Assembly (NCBI GenBank): GCA_938041445.1
Contig: CALISO010000031.1
Span: 1-33,822 of the forward strand
DNA from: an uncultured Saprospiraceae bacterium
GTDB lineage: Bacteria; Bacteroidota; Bacteroidia; Chitinophagales; Saprospiraceae
Reading direction: 5' to 3'
Length of the DNA: 33,822 bases
In this document: positions 8,381 through 17,471 of the stretch, piece by piece
How positions within the stretch are numbered: the first letter of the stretch is position 1
How the letters are laid out: the number at the start of each line of letters is the position of its first letter
The notes under the pieces: generated by a model
Databases searched by the model: none
Told to the model about the DNA's origin: nothing
What the model saw: the letters and a program-made list of their open reading frames with translations, nothing else
Translations under genes and position numbers: made by a program

Positions 8381-10803
8381 GAGTTGTAAAGTATATAAAG
8401 GCGATCATTCTTGTCTATTGTTGTGGAGTTATTTCTGCACAAGATACAGTGACGTTATATGGCGAAGTGGTTAACGCAGACAACCAAGTGGTACCAGAAG
8501 TCACAGTGCAGATACCTAGTGAAAGTCTAGTTCAATTTACCGATCTGGATGGTAAGTTTCAGTTTGTGATTGAGGCGAACAGGACATACGAAATACTAGT
8601 GTCAGGTCTCAATATAAGCCCTGTGACAGAGATGATATCAATAGAAAGTGTCAATCAAATGATCACTTTAGAAGTCATCGAATCGGCAGTTGTTCTACCA
8701 GATATTTCTATCACTTCTGATGCTGATGCATTTGGTATTCGACAACTGAGGGCAGTTGAGAATGGTGGTCTTTATGAAGGGAAGAAAACAGAAGTCATCA
8801 GCATTGATCGACTAGTAAGTAACAAGGCTGGTAACAATGCAAGGCAGGCATTTGCCAAGATACCTAATCTCAATATCTGGGAAAGTGATAATGCAGGTCT
8901 CCAACTTGATATAGGAGGGAGAGGACTTAGTCCAAAACGGACATCCAACTTCAATACTAGGCAGAATGGCTACGATATGAGTGCTGATGCGCTTGGATAT
9001 CCTGAGAGTTACTACACTCCACCATTGCAAGCAGTTGATCAAGTGGAATTAGTAAGAGGAGCCGGAGCCTTGCAATATGGTAGTCAGTTCGGTGGGATGG
9101 TTAATTTTAGATTGAAAGAAGGGAGCTCAGATAAGAAATTTAATTTTGAATCAGAGAACACTTATGGGGCCAATCAATTCTTTAATACATTCAACAGCTT
9201 GCATGGACAAGTTGGGAAGTTAAATTACTACTCATACTTTCAATATAAACGAGGGGATGGATGGAGAGATAATTCTGACTTTGAGCAAATTGGAGGTTAT
9301 TTCTCAGGGAAATATCAAGTAAATGACAAACTGAATATAAGAGTTGACCTGACATCAATGTACTATCTGAGTCAACAAGCTGGAGGGCTTACAGACAAAG
9401 ATTTTCTAATTGATCCTACTATGTCAAATCGTGAAAGAAATTGGTTTAGAGTGAAGTGGAATCTTGCAGCGTTGTTGGTTGAGTATAGATTCTCTGATAA
9501 GGTGAAGCTATACAATCGATTATTTGGACTAGTGGCACAGCGTACTTCACTAGGATTACTTGAGACTCCCAATCTTCCTGACCCAATGTCTAACAGGGAC
9601 TTGCTTGATGGACAGTTTCGAAATATTGGTAATGAAACTCGATTATCTATTTCTTATGATGGGTTGGCAGAGTTGAATAATACCTTACTCGTTGGTTCAA
9701 GAATCTATCGTGGGAATACGAATTTTAGTCAACAATTTGGAACAGATGGTTTCGACGCTGATTTTGCAAAAGTGGATACGGCCTTTATTGATCGTCGTAC
9801 ATCTGACTATGACTTTCCTAATACCAATATTGCTGTCTTTGCTGAGAATATCTTTAGACTTTCTAATACATTCAGTTTGGTACCAGGGGTGAGATTTGAG
9901 TACATCGATACAATGTCAGACGGGGTATTCACAAAGACGACAAGGACAAATGCATTTGGAGATTTTATTGTGGAATCGATCAATGATTCAAGTGAATCAA
10001 AGCGTTATATCTTTCTTTATGGGTTGGGATTGTCTCACAAGTTTAGTGAAATGTATGAGCTCTATGGCAATGCTACAACTAATTATCGTGCAATCAACTT
10101 TACTGATGTTCAGATACAATCCAACATTCAAGTTGTTGATCCAGATATCCAAGATGAGAGCGGTTACACTTTTGATCTTGGCCTGCGAAGACGCAGCTTT
10201 TCTCCATTCTTTATAGAGACCGGTTTATTCTATATTAACTATGGCAATCGGATAGGAGAGGTCATCGATGATGGTGTACGAGTTAGGACTAATATTGGTT
10301 CAGCACATATCATCGGCTATGAACTGTATTTTGAGTTGGATGTGATGGATGTTCTTAATAAGGAGAATGACCACTCGCTGTCTACATTCATCAATGGTTC
10401 AATCAATAGAGGTGTTTATACTGATATTAATAACAGGGCATTGGTAGGAGTACGTTCAGGTAATCGTCTTGAAGAGCTACCTAATTATAATGTCAAAACG
10501 GGGATCAACTACGGCTATAGATCATTCGCAGCATCTGTGCAATCCACTTTAGTTGGTAGTCAATTTAGCGATGCCGCCAACACTATTGTACCCTTTGAAG
10601 GCGTATGGGGTGAGATCCCTGCTTACCATGTAATCGATGTATCCACTAAGTGCAATATCTCAGAACGCTGGCACATATCTGCAAGTGTCAACAATGTGTT
10701 GAATAGTTACTATTTTACTCGAAGAGCAACAGCATATCCCGGACCTGGAATAATCCCTGCACTGGGACGTACTTGGAATGTCACTGTTGGGGTTAAGTTG
10801 TAA
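8377..10803 (+). CDS. FecA-like TonB-dependent outer-membrane receptor
   Basis: I start this at the ATG at 8377, which overlaps the HTTM stop (ATGA) and gives a clean signal peptide ending GVISAQ. An in-frame TTG at 8353 would add eight poor residues. The product is 808 residues: a carboxypeptidase-regulatory-like beta domain (about 25-105), a plug domain (about 125-245) and a 22-strand barrel to the C-terminal strand (RTWNVTVGVKL). The plug block NTRQNGYDMSADALGYPES resembles FecA and related ferric-siderophore/citrate receptors, as does the ending YPGPGIIPALGRTW. It should import a large ligand across the outer membrane with TonB-ExbBD. The substrate cannot be fixed by sequence. Ferric citrate or a ferric siderophore is the first guess. 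Confidence 0.92.
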   Translation: MRVVKYIKAIILVYCCGVISAQDTVTLYGEVVNADNQVVPEVTVQIPSESLVQFTDLDGKFQFVIEANRTYEILVSGLNISPVTEMISIESVNQMITLEVIESAVVLPDISITSDADAFGIRQLRAVENGGLYEGKKTEVISIDRLVSNKAGNNARQAFAKIPNLNIWESDNAGLQLDIGGRGLSPKRTSNFNTRQNGYDMSADALGYPESYYTPPLQAVDQVELVRGAGALQYGSQFGGMVNFRLKEGSSDKKFNFESENTYGANQFFNTFNSLHGQVGKLNYYSYFQYKRGDGWRDNSDFEQIGGYFSGKYQVNDKLNIRVDLTSMYYLSQQAGGLTDKDFLIDPTMSNRERNWFRVKWNLAALLVEYRFSDKVKLYNRLFGLVAQRTSLGLLETPNLPDPMSNRDLLDGQFRNIGNETRLSISYDGLAELNNTLLVGSRIYRGNTNFSQQFGTDGFDADFAKVDTAFIDRRTSDYDFPNTNIAVFAENIFRLSNTFSLVPGVRFEYIDTMSDGVFTKTTRTNAFGDFIVESINDSSESKRYIFLYGLGLSHKFSEMYELYGNATTNYRAINFTDVQIQSNIQVVDPDIQDESGYTFDLGLRRRSFSPFFIETGLFYINYGNRIGEVIDDGVRVRTNIGSAHIIGYELYFELDVMDVLNKENDHSLSTFINGSINRGVYTDINNRALVGVRSGNRLEELPNYNVKTGINYGYRSFAASVQSTLVGSQFSDAANTIVPFEGVWGEIPAYHVIDVSTKCNISERWHISASVNNVLNSYYFTRRATAYPGPGIIPALGRTWNVTVGVKL

Positions 10804-10830
10804 GAGGAAGCGTTTTCATATGCTATTGTT

Positions 10831-11553
10831 CTAGTTTATCTTATAAATTTGACTTGCAGCGGCCTTGTCTAGAAACCAAGTCAACTGTCCAGATTCTGGA
10901 TTTACTAAAGACGCCGGATATTGTTTATAGCCTTCCGCTTTTGTGTGAATATCTTTGACTTTTTCTGCCTTATTATCTCCAGTAACAAGAAATATCACTT
11001 CCTCTGCAGCATTGATAATATTGCCTGTAATAGATACTCGCTTTTGACCTGATTCTGGATGAGTTGCTACGACACAAGATTTCGCATCTGACCATAGATC
11101 TATCTCATGTGGAAATATAGATGCAGTATGTCCATCATCTCCCATCCCAAGGATTACGAGGTCAAATCTTGGTATACCGTCCTCTTGTCTAAGATGCGTT
11201 CTCAATAAGTCTGAGTAACGTTTCGCTTCCTCTCTTGGAGTATTTTCACCTAGGACTCTATGAATATTGTCTTTTGGAATATCGATTTTAGAGAGAAGAT
11301 GCACCTTGGTCATTTTATAGTTACTTTGATCATCAGTAGGCGGTACACAGCGTTCATCTCCCCAATAAAAATGGATCATTGACCAATCTATTGTATCCGC
11401 ATATTTGTCAGCCAATAGGTCAAAAATCACCTTTGGCGTCGAACCTCCAGAGAGAGCAACATTGAATGATAATTGATCTCTAACGATATTGGCAAAGTGA
11501 CTAGCGAAGGCCTTAGCAACTGCATTTTTATCTTCTAAAATTCTGATTTCCAT
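10831..11553 (-). CDS. pgl: 6-phosphogluconolactonase
   Basis: This 240-residue cytosolic enzyme hydrolyses 6-phosphogluconolactone to 6-phosphogluconate in the oxidative pentose phosphate pathway. The family signatures are present: SGGSTP (35-40), the WGDERCVPP block with GDER at 65-68, and LGMGDDGHTAS with His142. Its length is normal for the DevB/SOL type. It lies 39 bases downstream of zwf on the same strand, so the two consecutive enzymes are almost certainly co-transcribed. The gene converges with the TonB receptor gene across 27 bases, with no obvious hairpin between them. Confidence 0.96.
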   Translation of the reverse strand: MEIRILEDKNAVAKAFASHFANIVRDQLSFNVALSGGSTPKVIFDLLADKYADTIDWSMIHFYWGDERCVPPTDDQSNYKMTKVHLLSKIDIPKDNIHRVLGENTPREEAKRYSDLLRTHLRQEDGIPRFDLVILGMGDDGHTASIFPHEIDLWSDAKSCVVATHPESGQKRVSITGNIINAAEEVIFLVTGDNKAEKVKDIHTKAEGYKQYPASLVNPESGQLTWFLDKAAASQIYKIN

Positions 11554-11592
11554 TGATGTAAATATAATGATAATTTATAATGTGAATGATGG

Positions 11593-13125
11593 TTAACAAA
11601 TAACACAATAACCTGGATCTTCAGACAAGTTGGGTCCAGGATTCCTCCAATTGCCTATTCCGTCTATGAGTTCATCAGCATTTTCAGGTCCCCACATACC
11701 ACCTGCATAACCATACATTCGTACATCTTCGCCATTTTTCCAATAATTTAAAATTGGGTCAACAAATTCCCAAGCTGCCTCTACTTCATCTGCTCTTGCG
11801 TACAGTGTTGCATCACCTTGCATCGCATCCAATAGTAATCTTTCGTAGGCTTGCATCACCTTGGTCTCTGCCAAACTAGAATAGTGGAAATCAAGATTAG
11901 CTCTCTCAACTAAGAATCCTTGTCCAGGGACTTTGACTCCAAATTTCACTAAAATTCCTTCATCAGGCTGGATTCTGATCACAAGTTTGTTATCCTTATT
12001 GTTCATCTGTTTACCATGGAAGATATTGTGATGAGGAGTCTTGAAGTGTATCACAACCTCAGTCACTTTTGTCGGCATACGCTTGGCAGTTCTGACGTAA
12101 AATGGTACATCTCTCCACCTCCAATTGTCGATGAAGAATTTAATCGCTGCATAAGTTTCAGTTGTTGAATCTTTAGCAACACCTTCTTCTTGTCTATAGC
12201 CGTTCATTTTTTCACCATCTATGGTTGACTCCATATACTGTGCTCTGATTGTATTGGTCTTAAGTGTCTCTTCATCTTTCATAATTCTAAGAGACTTAAG
12301 TGCTTTCACTTTTTCATTTCTGATATCCTCTGGAGCTGAGCTGATAGGTGGTTCCATTACGACCAGTGAGACTATCTGTAACAGGTGATTTTGAAACATA
12401 TCTCTCAGAGCTCCAGATCCATCATAGTATCCTCCACGCTTACCTACACCATCGCTTTCGGCATTGGTGATTTCTACATGATGAATATAGTTTCGATTCC
12501 AGAGTGGCTCAAAAATACTATTCGCAAATCTTGTGACAAGTAAGTTCTGAACAGTCTCCTTTCCAAGGTAGTGATCGATTCGATAGATCTGATCTTCTTC
12601 AAAGTATTGTTGGATACCTGTATTCATCGCCTTTGCTGTTTCTAGGCTATAGCCAAATGGCTTTTCAACGATCAGTCTTTTCCACCCATTTGACTGGTCA
12701 TTCATTCCAGCCTCCTTTAAGTTTTTAGCTACAGGTTCAAATAGTGCTGGCGGGGTAGAGAGGTAGTAGATCACATTTTCTCCTGTATTGTGTTGTTGTT
12801 GTAGTTCTTTGACTTTAGCATTAAGTGTATCGTATGAAGTGTCGTAGTCGCTGCCAAGATCTTGATAGTAAAAGTGGTCGGCAAACTCTCGAATCTTTTC
12901 TTCAGACAATGACTCAATCTTCTTCTTTAAAAATTTGTTCTCAAAGACGACTGACGTTCTAAAGTCTTCATCGCTCATATTTGTACGACTTGCACCAAGC
13001 ACTATGAAGTTTTCTGGTAGCTGGTTGTTTTCTAACAAATTGTATATTGCAGGCACAAGTTTTCTCCTAGTCAAATCACCAGAAGCCCCAAAAATTAATA
13101 GTAATTGATTGTCAGTTTTATTCAT
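11593..13125 (-). CDS. zwf: Glucose-6-phosphate 1-dehydrogenase
   Basis: This 510-residue cytosolic enzyme oxidises glucose-6-phosphate to 6-phosphogluconolactone and reduces NADP+. The N-terminal dinucleotide motif GASGDLTRRKL (13-23) and the active-site block RIDHYLGKE (182-190, with the substrate-binding Lys and catalytic His region) are intact. EKPFG (154-158) is also conserved. It is the first gene of a zwf-pgl operon and is divergent from gnd across a 117-base gap, so the three enzymes of the oxidative branch sit together. The length matches the family and there is no sign of disruption. Confidence 0.97.
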   Translation of the reverse strand: MNKTDNQLLLIFGASGDLTRRKLVPAIYNLLENNQLPENFIVLGASRTNMSDEDFRTSVVFENKFLKKKIESLSEEKIREFADHFYYQDLGSDYDTSYDTLNAKVKELQQQHNTGENVIYYLSTPPALFEPVAKNLKEAGMNDQSNGWKRLIVEKPFGYSLETAKAMNTGIQQYFEEDQIYRIDHYLGKETVQNLLVTRFANSIFEPLWNRNYIHHVEITNAESDGVGKRGGYYDGSGALRDMFQNHLLQIVSLVVMEPPISSAPEDIRNEKVKALKSLRIMKDEETLKTNTIRAQYMESTIDGEKMNGYRQEEGVAKDSTTETYAAIKFFIDNWRWRDVPFYVRTAKRMPTKVTEVVIHFKTPHHNIFHGKQMNNKDNKLVIRIQPDEGILVKFGVKVPGQGFLVERANLDFHYSSLAETKVMQAYERLLLDAMQGDATLYARADEVEAAWEFVDPILNYWKNGEDVRMYGYAGGMWGPENADELIDGIGNWRNPGPNLSEDPGYCVIC

Positions 13126-13242
13126 AATGATGTAATGTGTGGTGATACCTAGAATTAATAATTAAAATTTCGATCATTGCACTATATGCTTCGTATGCTC
13201 AAATGTTCGTAAAACAATGTACAACTAAAAATAACACAAAGA

Positions 13243-14652
13243 ATGGCTAATAAATATGATTTCGGATTAATTGGATTAGGTGTAATGGGCCGTAATTTCA
13301 TCTTGAATGTAGTTGATAATGGCTATACAGCATTTGGACAAGATCTTAATGCAGAAAAAGTACAAGCTTTAATCGACGAAGGTGGCGATATAAATAAAGT
13401 CTCAGCTAGTACAGATGCTCAGACCTTTGTAGATTCCTTAAGCATTCCACGTAAAATTATGTTGTTGGTACCAGCTGGTAAAGTAGTAGATATTGTTATA
13501 GAAAACCTGCTTCCAATGCTGGACACAGGAGATATCATCATTGATGGTGGGAATTCTTTTTTCACTGATACTGATAGGAGAGAAACATACCTCAAGGGTA
13601 AAGGAATTAACTTCTTTGGTGCAGGTGTTTCTGGAGGAGCTAAAGGGGCTAGACGCGGGCCAAGTATTATGCCTGGTGGATCAAGAGAAGCTTATCAATA
13701 TGTGAAGCCAATCTTCGAAGCGGTCTCAGCTAAGTATATGGGTGAACCCTGTGTAGCTTACTTAGGGCCGAAGTCTGCAGGTAACTATGTCAAGATGGTA
13801 CATAATGGTATTGAATATGGAATGATGCAATTGACATCAGAGATCTATGATCTACTGAAGAAAGCTGGAGGGTTAACTAATGCTGAACTGCATAATACGT
13901 TTGGTGAGTGGAATAAGGGCAGACTACAATCATTCTTAGTGGAGATTACATCAGAGATATTTGCTCAGAAGGATGACCTAATGGATGGGGATCTGATAGA
14001 TGTCATATTAGATAAAGCTAAGCAGAAAGGAACTGGTAAGTGGACTTCCCAGAATGCTATGGACCTTGGAATCCCAGTACCGACTATTGATATAGCTGTT
14101 ACTATGCGAGAAATCTCAGCATTGAAAGATGAAAGGATAAAAGCTGACGAACTCTATGACAGACCTAAGCCTGCCTCTTTTGATAAATCAGATTTGATTG
14201 CCAAGGCAGAGCATGCGCTTTACTTCGCCTTTATCACTTCTTATGCTCAGGGAATGCACCAGTTATCTGATGCAAGTAAAGAATATGGATACGACTTAGA
14301 CTTGGCAGAAATTGCTAAGATATGGAGAGCTGGTTGTATCATCAGAGCGGCATTGTTAGCAGATATCACCAAGGCTTATATGTCTGATTCTACACTTGAG
14401 AATCTTTTATTGTCTAATGATTTTGTTCCTAAAGTCCAAGGCACGGTTGCTGCTGTTAGAGAATTAGTTGCTTATGGCGCTACTAATGGTATTCCGTTAC
14501 CTGGATTATCCAATGCCTTGACATACTTTGACGCATTTACCTCTAAGCGCTTGCCTTTAAACTTAATTCAAGGGCAGAGAGATTACTTTGGATCGCATAC
14601 TTATGAGCGAACTGATAGAGAAGGTATCTTTCATACAGAATGGGATGCATAA
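13243..14652 (+). CDS. gnd: 6-phosphogluconate dehydrogenase, decarboxylating
   Basis: This 469-residue cytosolic enzyme converts 6-phosphogluconate to ribulose-5-phosphate and CO2, making NADPH. The coenzyme fold has GLGVMGRN (11-18). The substrate loop Ser130-Gly131-Gly132 is followed by ARRGPSIMPGG. The catalytic block has Lys184, His187, Asn188 and Glu191 in VKMVHNGIEYG. The C-terminal tail QRDYFGSHTYER is typical. Two normally constant positions differ: the SGGEEGAR loop reads SGGAKGAR, and GHxVKMVHNGIEYGD reads GNYVKMVHNGIEYGM. The core catalytic residues remain, so activity is expected. It is divergent from zwf and convergent with the MFS gene. Confidence 0.95.
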   Translation: MANKYDFGLIGLGVMGRNFILNVVDNGYTAFGQDLNAEKVQALIDEGGDINKVSASTDAQTFVDSLSIPRKIMLLVPAGKVVDIVIENLLPMLDTGDIIIDGGNSFFTDTDRRETYLKGKGINFFGAGVSGGAKGARRGPSIMPGGSREAYQYVKPIFEAVSAKYMGEPCVAYLGPKSAGNYVKMVHNGIEYGMMQLTSEIYDLLKKAGGLTNAELHNTFGEWNKGRLQSFLVEITSEIFAQKDDLMDGDLIDVILDKAKQKGTGKWTSQNAMDLGIPVPTIDIAVTMREISALKDERIKADELYDRPKPASFDKSDLIAKAEHALYFAFITSYAQGMHQLSDASKEYGYDLDLAEIAKIWRAGCIIRAALLADITKAYMSDSTLENLLLSNDFVPKVQGTVAAVRELVAYGATNGIPLPGLSNALTYFDAFTSKRLPLNLIQGQRDYFGSHTYERTDREGIFHTEWDA

Positions 14653-14662
14653 GTTCAACCTA

Positions 14663-15904
14663 CTAGCTTGAGACTATTTCAGGTTCCTCGTATTCAGTTT
14701 TGTTTACGCGGAATAAAATTGTCAACCCAGCGAAGCTAATCAGTGATAAGATTGCTGCTATCGTCCAGTATGGTGCCCAGCCAATCTTTTCGACCAATGG
14801 TAAGCCAGATATTGGGGCTAGGCATAATGCCATTGCAAACATCGTTGAGACTACTCCCATATATTTTCCTTGATTATGTTCACCTGCTCTTCTCATAGCA
14901 ATGGATGGGATAAGAGGAAAATTGAGAACTTCTCCAATTGCGATGAAGAGACTATATAATATAATGGCAATCATTGGTAACGAGGTAAGGTGCAGACAAG
15001 CATACCCAATGCCGATGAGTAAGGCACCTATAGCAATTGGCTTAAATAACTTTTTTGATTGTTCTATTTTAAATATAACAGGCATTTCTAGTAAGAGAAT
15101 AAGAATACCGTTGGCAGCAAAGAATGTACCTATCAATTTTTCTTCTAGACCAAGGACATCTTTGAAGTAGAGTGGAACTAAGAATATAATCTGAAAGAAA
15201 ACAACCATATTCAATAAGTTGAGAAATAGAAAACTCATTAAATGCTTGTCCTTATATGGGCTTCTCCCGATCTGTGAGACTTCGGTGGAGATGACTTCAG
15301 ATGTATTGCGATGATTGAGAATAATGAATAGTGTACCAGCTGCTATGAAGCATGTTGCACCATCAAGAATGAATAACCAATGGTAACCAATAAACTCTGC
15401 CAGGTTTCCTCCGATGTATCCACCAATAGCAATACCTAGATTTATTGCCATCCGTAGTAGAGAGTAACCTCTAGTTTGATATTCTGGGTTTCCCCATTTG
15501 CCTACGGCTCCAAATGCTGCGGGGCTAAACATACTAGTAAATATCGCGGTCAAGATCATCCAGCAACACAATGGTATGAAACTGTCAAAAGCCAAAATCA
15601 TATTGTAACCTATGCCAGATCCTATGAGACTGATCAGCATTACTTTAAAATTTCCAAGCCGGTCAGTGAGATATCCACCAAGATTTGATCCCATTAATGC
15701 ACCAATTCCAAAGCTAGTTAGGACTACAGCAGATTGCGTCATTGTGAAGTCCAGCTGATTGATAAGGTAGAGAGACATAAATGGTAAAACCATCTCACCT
15801 GCTCTATTAATGAGGTAAATCATTGCTACAGCCCATATATCTCTTGATAACCCTTTGAAGGTATTAGTATAAACGGATATAATGTTTAGGAGCTGTTGTT
15901 TCAT
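14663..15904 (-). CDS. MFS transporter, probable drug/efflux type
   Basis: This 413-residue protein has about 12 hydrophobic segments, the size and pattern of a major facilitator superfamily permease. The loop between TM2 and TM3 (GSNLGGYLTDRLGNFKV) corresponds to MFS motif A (GxxxDrxGRR). The N-terminal half has typical packing glycines in TM4-TM5. It resembles the MDR-type DHA1 group of small-molecule efflux permeases, but the substrate is not predictable. It converges on gnd with 10 bases between stop codons. The 522-base region upstream is shared divergently with nrdB. There is no adjacent regulator gene of a kind that usually accompanies drug pumps. Confidence 0.85.
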   Translation of the reverse strand: MKQQLLNIISVYTNTFKGLSRDIWAVAMIYLINRAGEMVLPFMSLYLINQLDFTMTQSAVVLTSFGIGALMGSNLGGYLTDRLGNFKVMLISLIGSGIGYNMILAFDSFIPLCCWMILTAIFTSMFSPAAFGAVGKWGNPEYQTRGYSLLRMAINLGIAIGGYIGGNLAEFIGYHWLFILDGATCFIAAGTLFIILNHRNTSEVISTEVSQIGRSPYKDKHLMSFLFLNLLNMVVFFQIIFLVPLYFKDVLGLEEKLIGTFFAANGILILLLEMPVIFKIEQSKKLFKPIAIGALLIGIGYACLHLTSLPMIAIILYSLFIAIGEVLNFPLIPSIAMRRAGEHNQGKYMGVVSTMFAMALCLAPISGLPLVEKIGWAPYWTIAAILSLISFAGLTILFRVNKTEYEEPEIVSS

Positions 15905-16256
15905 ATGATGGAGTAAAATAGAAGACCTAAACTATTTATTGAAAAGGCCTCGCGATATGCCTTATTACTATGACGATTTTTCTATAGTAATAGATGGTTT
16001 ATAATGCTGTTGTAAATGTAGAGAGTTTATCTTGCTTGGAAGTTTCCTAAATTCAATATTTATGCATCAATGAGTGGTTTTTAGGAGCAATATCATATAT
16101 AATCAAATATTTATATGTCGAAAAACATACCGTTTATAACATATGATGATTTTTCTAACTATGATTTGCTTGTGGATTTAGACATGTTAAAAAATAATAT
16201 ATAAATATTTCAACTCATTTTGTACTCTGAAATATGAATTGGCATGATGCTTTGAA

Positions 16257-16269
16257 GGGCTGAAAGCCC
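16257..16269. repeat. Short GC-rich palindrome, REP-like remnant
   Basis: GGGCT-GAA-AGCCC is a perfect 5-base stem with a 3-base loop inside AT-rich DNA, in the context AAGGGCTGAAAGCCCC. It resembles the palindromic heads of short dispersed repeats seen in Bacteroidota intergenic regions. Only one copy is in this window, so the repeat status is inferred. It could also be a weak transcription or UTR structure, but no T-run follows closely. Confidence 0.3.
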
Positions 16270-16336
16270 CTATATATGGCACTTTTTTATATCTATTTAT
16301 TATCCTAACTTTTTGTTGTGTTTATTAACCAACATA

Positions 16337-16345
16337 TGTGGATAA
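16337..16345 (-). promoter_or_regulatory. Perfect DnaA box upstream of nrdB
   Basis: TGTGGATAA is the exact complement of the consensus DnaA box TTATCCACA. It sits 82 bases before the nrdB start codon. In Escherichia coli, DnaA boxes in the nrdAB promoter tie ribonucleotide reductase expression to replication initiation. A chance single match in AT-rich DNA remains possible. Confidence 0.5.
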
Positions 16346-16426
16346 CTCTTTTATCATATTATTCTTTTTCATTATAAGTTTACATTACGATAATACTGTA
16401 AACCACATTCTAAATAGCGAACCCAT

Positions 16427-17401
16427 ATGAGCATCTTCGATAGACGTATAAACTACAAGCCGTTTGAATATCCAGAAGTAATGAAATTTGTTGATGCAAT
16501 CAACAAAGCATTCTGGGTACACTCAGAACTTGAGTTCAGTGCTGATATACAAGATTTTCAGAGTCAACTGACAGATGCAGAACGATCAGCTATCAAAAAT
16601 AGTCTGTTAGCCATTGCCCAGATTGAGGTAGCAGTAAAGTCTTTTTGGGGTGATCTATACCATCACTTACCAAAGCCTGAGTTTAATGGTCTCGGAGCTA
16701 CATTTGCAGAATGTGAATTTAGACATAGTGAAGCATACTCACGATTGTTGACGGTATTAGGATATGATCAAGAATTTGCAGCAGCAGTAGAAGAGCCGGC
16801 ATTACGCAAGCGTATTGACTACTTATCAGAAGCTCTAAAGCACACAAAATCTAAAGATCCTAAAGAATATGTGAGTTCATTATTCTTGTTCAGTGTGTTG
16901 ATTGAGAATGTGAGTCTTTTTAGTCAATTCGCTATAATCTTGTCATTTACAAGGTTCAAAGGATATATGAAGAACATCTCTAACATTATTGCTTGGACAT
17001 CAGTTGATGAGCAGATCCATGCCAATGCTGGGATGTATATCATCAACAAGATTCAAGAAGAACATCCTGAGATGATGGATGAGAAGGAAGAATATTTGCT
17101 TAAAGCACAAATTAAAAGATCTGTTGAGGTAGAAGCTGAGATACTTGACTGGATCTTTGAAGAAGGCGAATTAGAGCATATTAATAAAGAACAGTTACTC
17201 AACTTCATGAAATATCGGATCAACGATAGTTTGGATAAGATCGGTATGGAGAAGATGTATAGTATTTCTGAAATGGATTATGCTCCGATGAGATGGTTTG
17301 AAGAAGAAGTATTCTCTAATAGTTTAGATGATTTCTTTGCGAAAAGACCCGTCGAGTATACCAAACACGACAAGAGTATCACTGAAGATGACCTCTTCTA
17401 G
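16427..17401 (+). CDS. nrdB: Class I ribonucleotide reductase, small (beta) subunit
   Basis: This 324-residue protein forms the metal/radical-bearing subunit that delivers a radical to NrdA for reduction of ribonucleotides. Metal ligands are recognisable: Glu67 (in QIEVAVKSFWGDL), Glu97 and His100 (CEFRHSEAY), Glu160 (LIENVSLF), Glu195 and His198 (VDEQIHANAG). Tyr104 holds the position of the radical tyrosine (ExxHxxxY spacing). The first ligand is Glu rather than the Asp of E. coli NrdB. No ATP-cone is present at either end. It is 70 bases upstream of nrdA, so the order is nrdB-nrdA, and the pair ends at a strong terminator. Confidence 0.96.
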   Translation: MSIFDRRINYKPFEYPEVMKFVDAINKAFWVHSELEFSADIQDFQSQLTDAERSAIKNSLLAIAQIEVAVKSFWGDLYHHLPKPEFNGLGATFAECEFRHSEAYSRLLTVLGYDQEFAAAVEEPALRKRIDYLSEALKHTKSKDPKEYVSSLFLFSVLIENVSLFSQFAIILSFTRFKGYMKNISNIIAWTSVDEQIHANAGMYIINKIQEEHPEMMDEKEEYLLKAQIKRSVEVEAEILDWIFEEGELEHINKEQLLNFMKYRINDSLDKIGMEKMYSISEMDYAPMRWFEEEVFSNSLDDFFAKRPVEYTKHDKSITEDDLF

Positions 17402-17471
17402 AGAGGAATAATTCTAAGACAATTACACACCCAACCAACCTTACTATTTAACCACAAAAGATTAACTGACT

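Larger units (their letters stand above)
15905..16426. other. AT-rich divergent intergenic region (MFS / nrdB)
   Basis: No open frame of interest and no RNA gene is seen in these 522 bases. The region is very AT-rich. It contains a short GC-rich hairpin (16257-16269), a perfect 9-base DnaA box (16337-16345) and a partial one (16171-16179, two mismatches). It must hold the nrdB promoter. I could not find a convincing NrdR box pair or a clean TAnnTTTG element near nrdB. Confidence 0.6.

Noticed and set aside
9692-10216. Plus-strand open frames of 66 and 106 codons inside the TonB receptor
   Set aside because: They are out-of-frame shadows of a continuous, well-conserved receptor gene.
15905-16426. 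Possible replication origin in the AT-rich gap with a DnaA box
   Set aside because: Only one perfect box and one weak one are present, with no dnaA, dnaN or other typical neighbours. A promoter-linked box is more likely.
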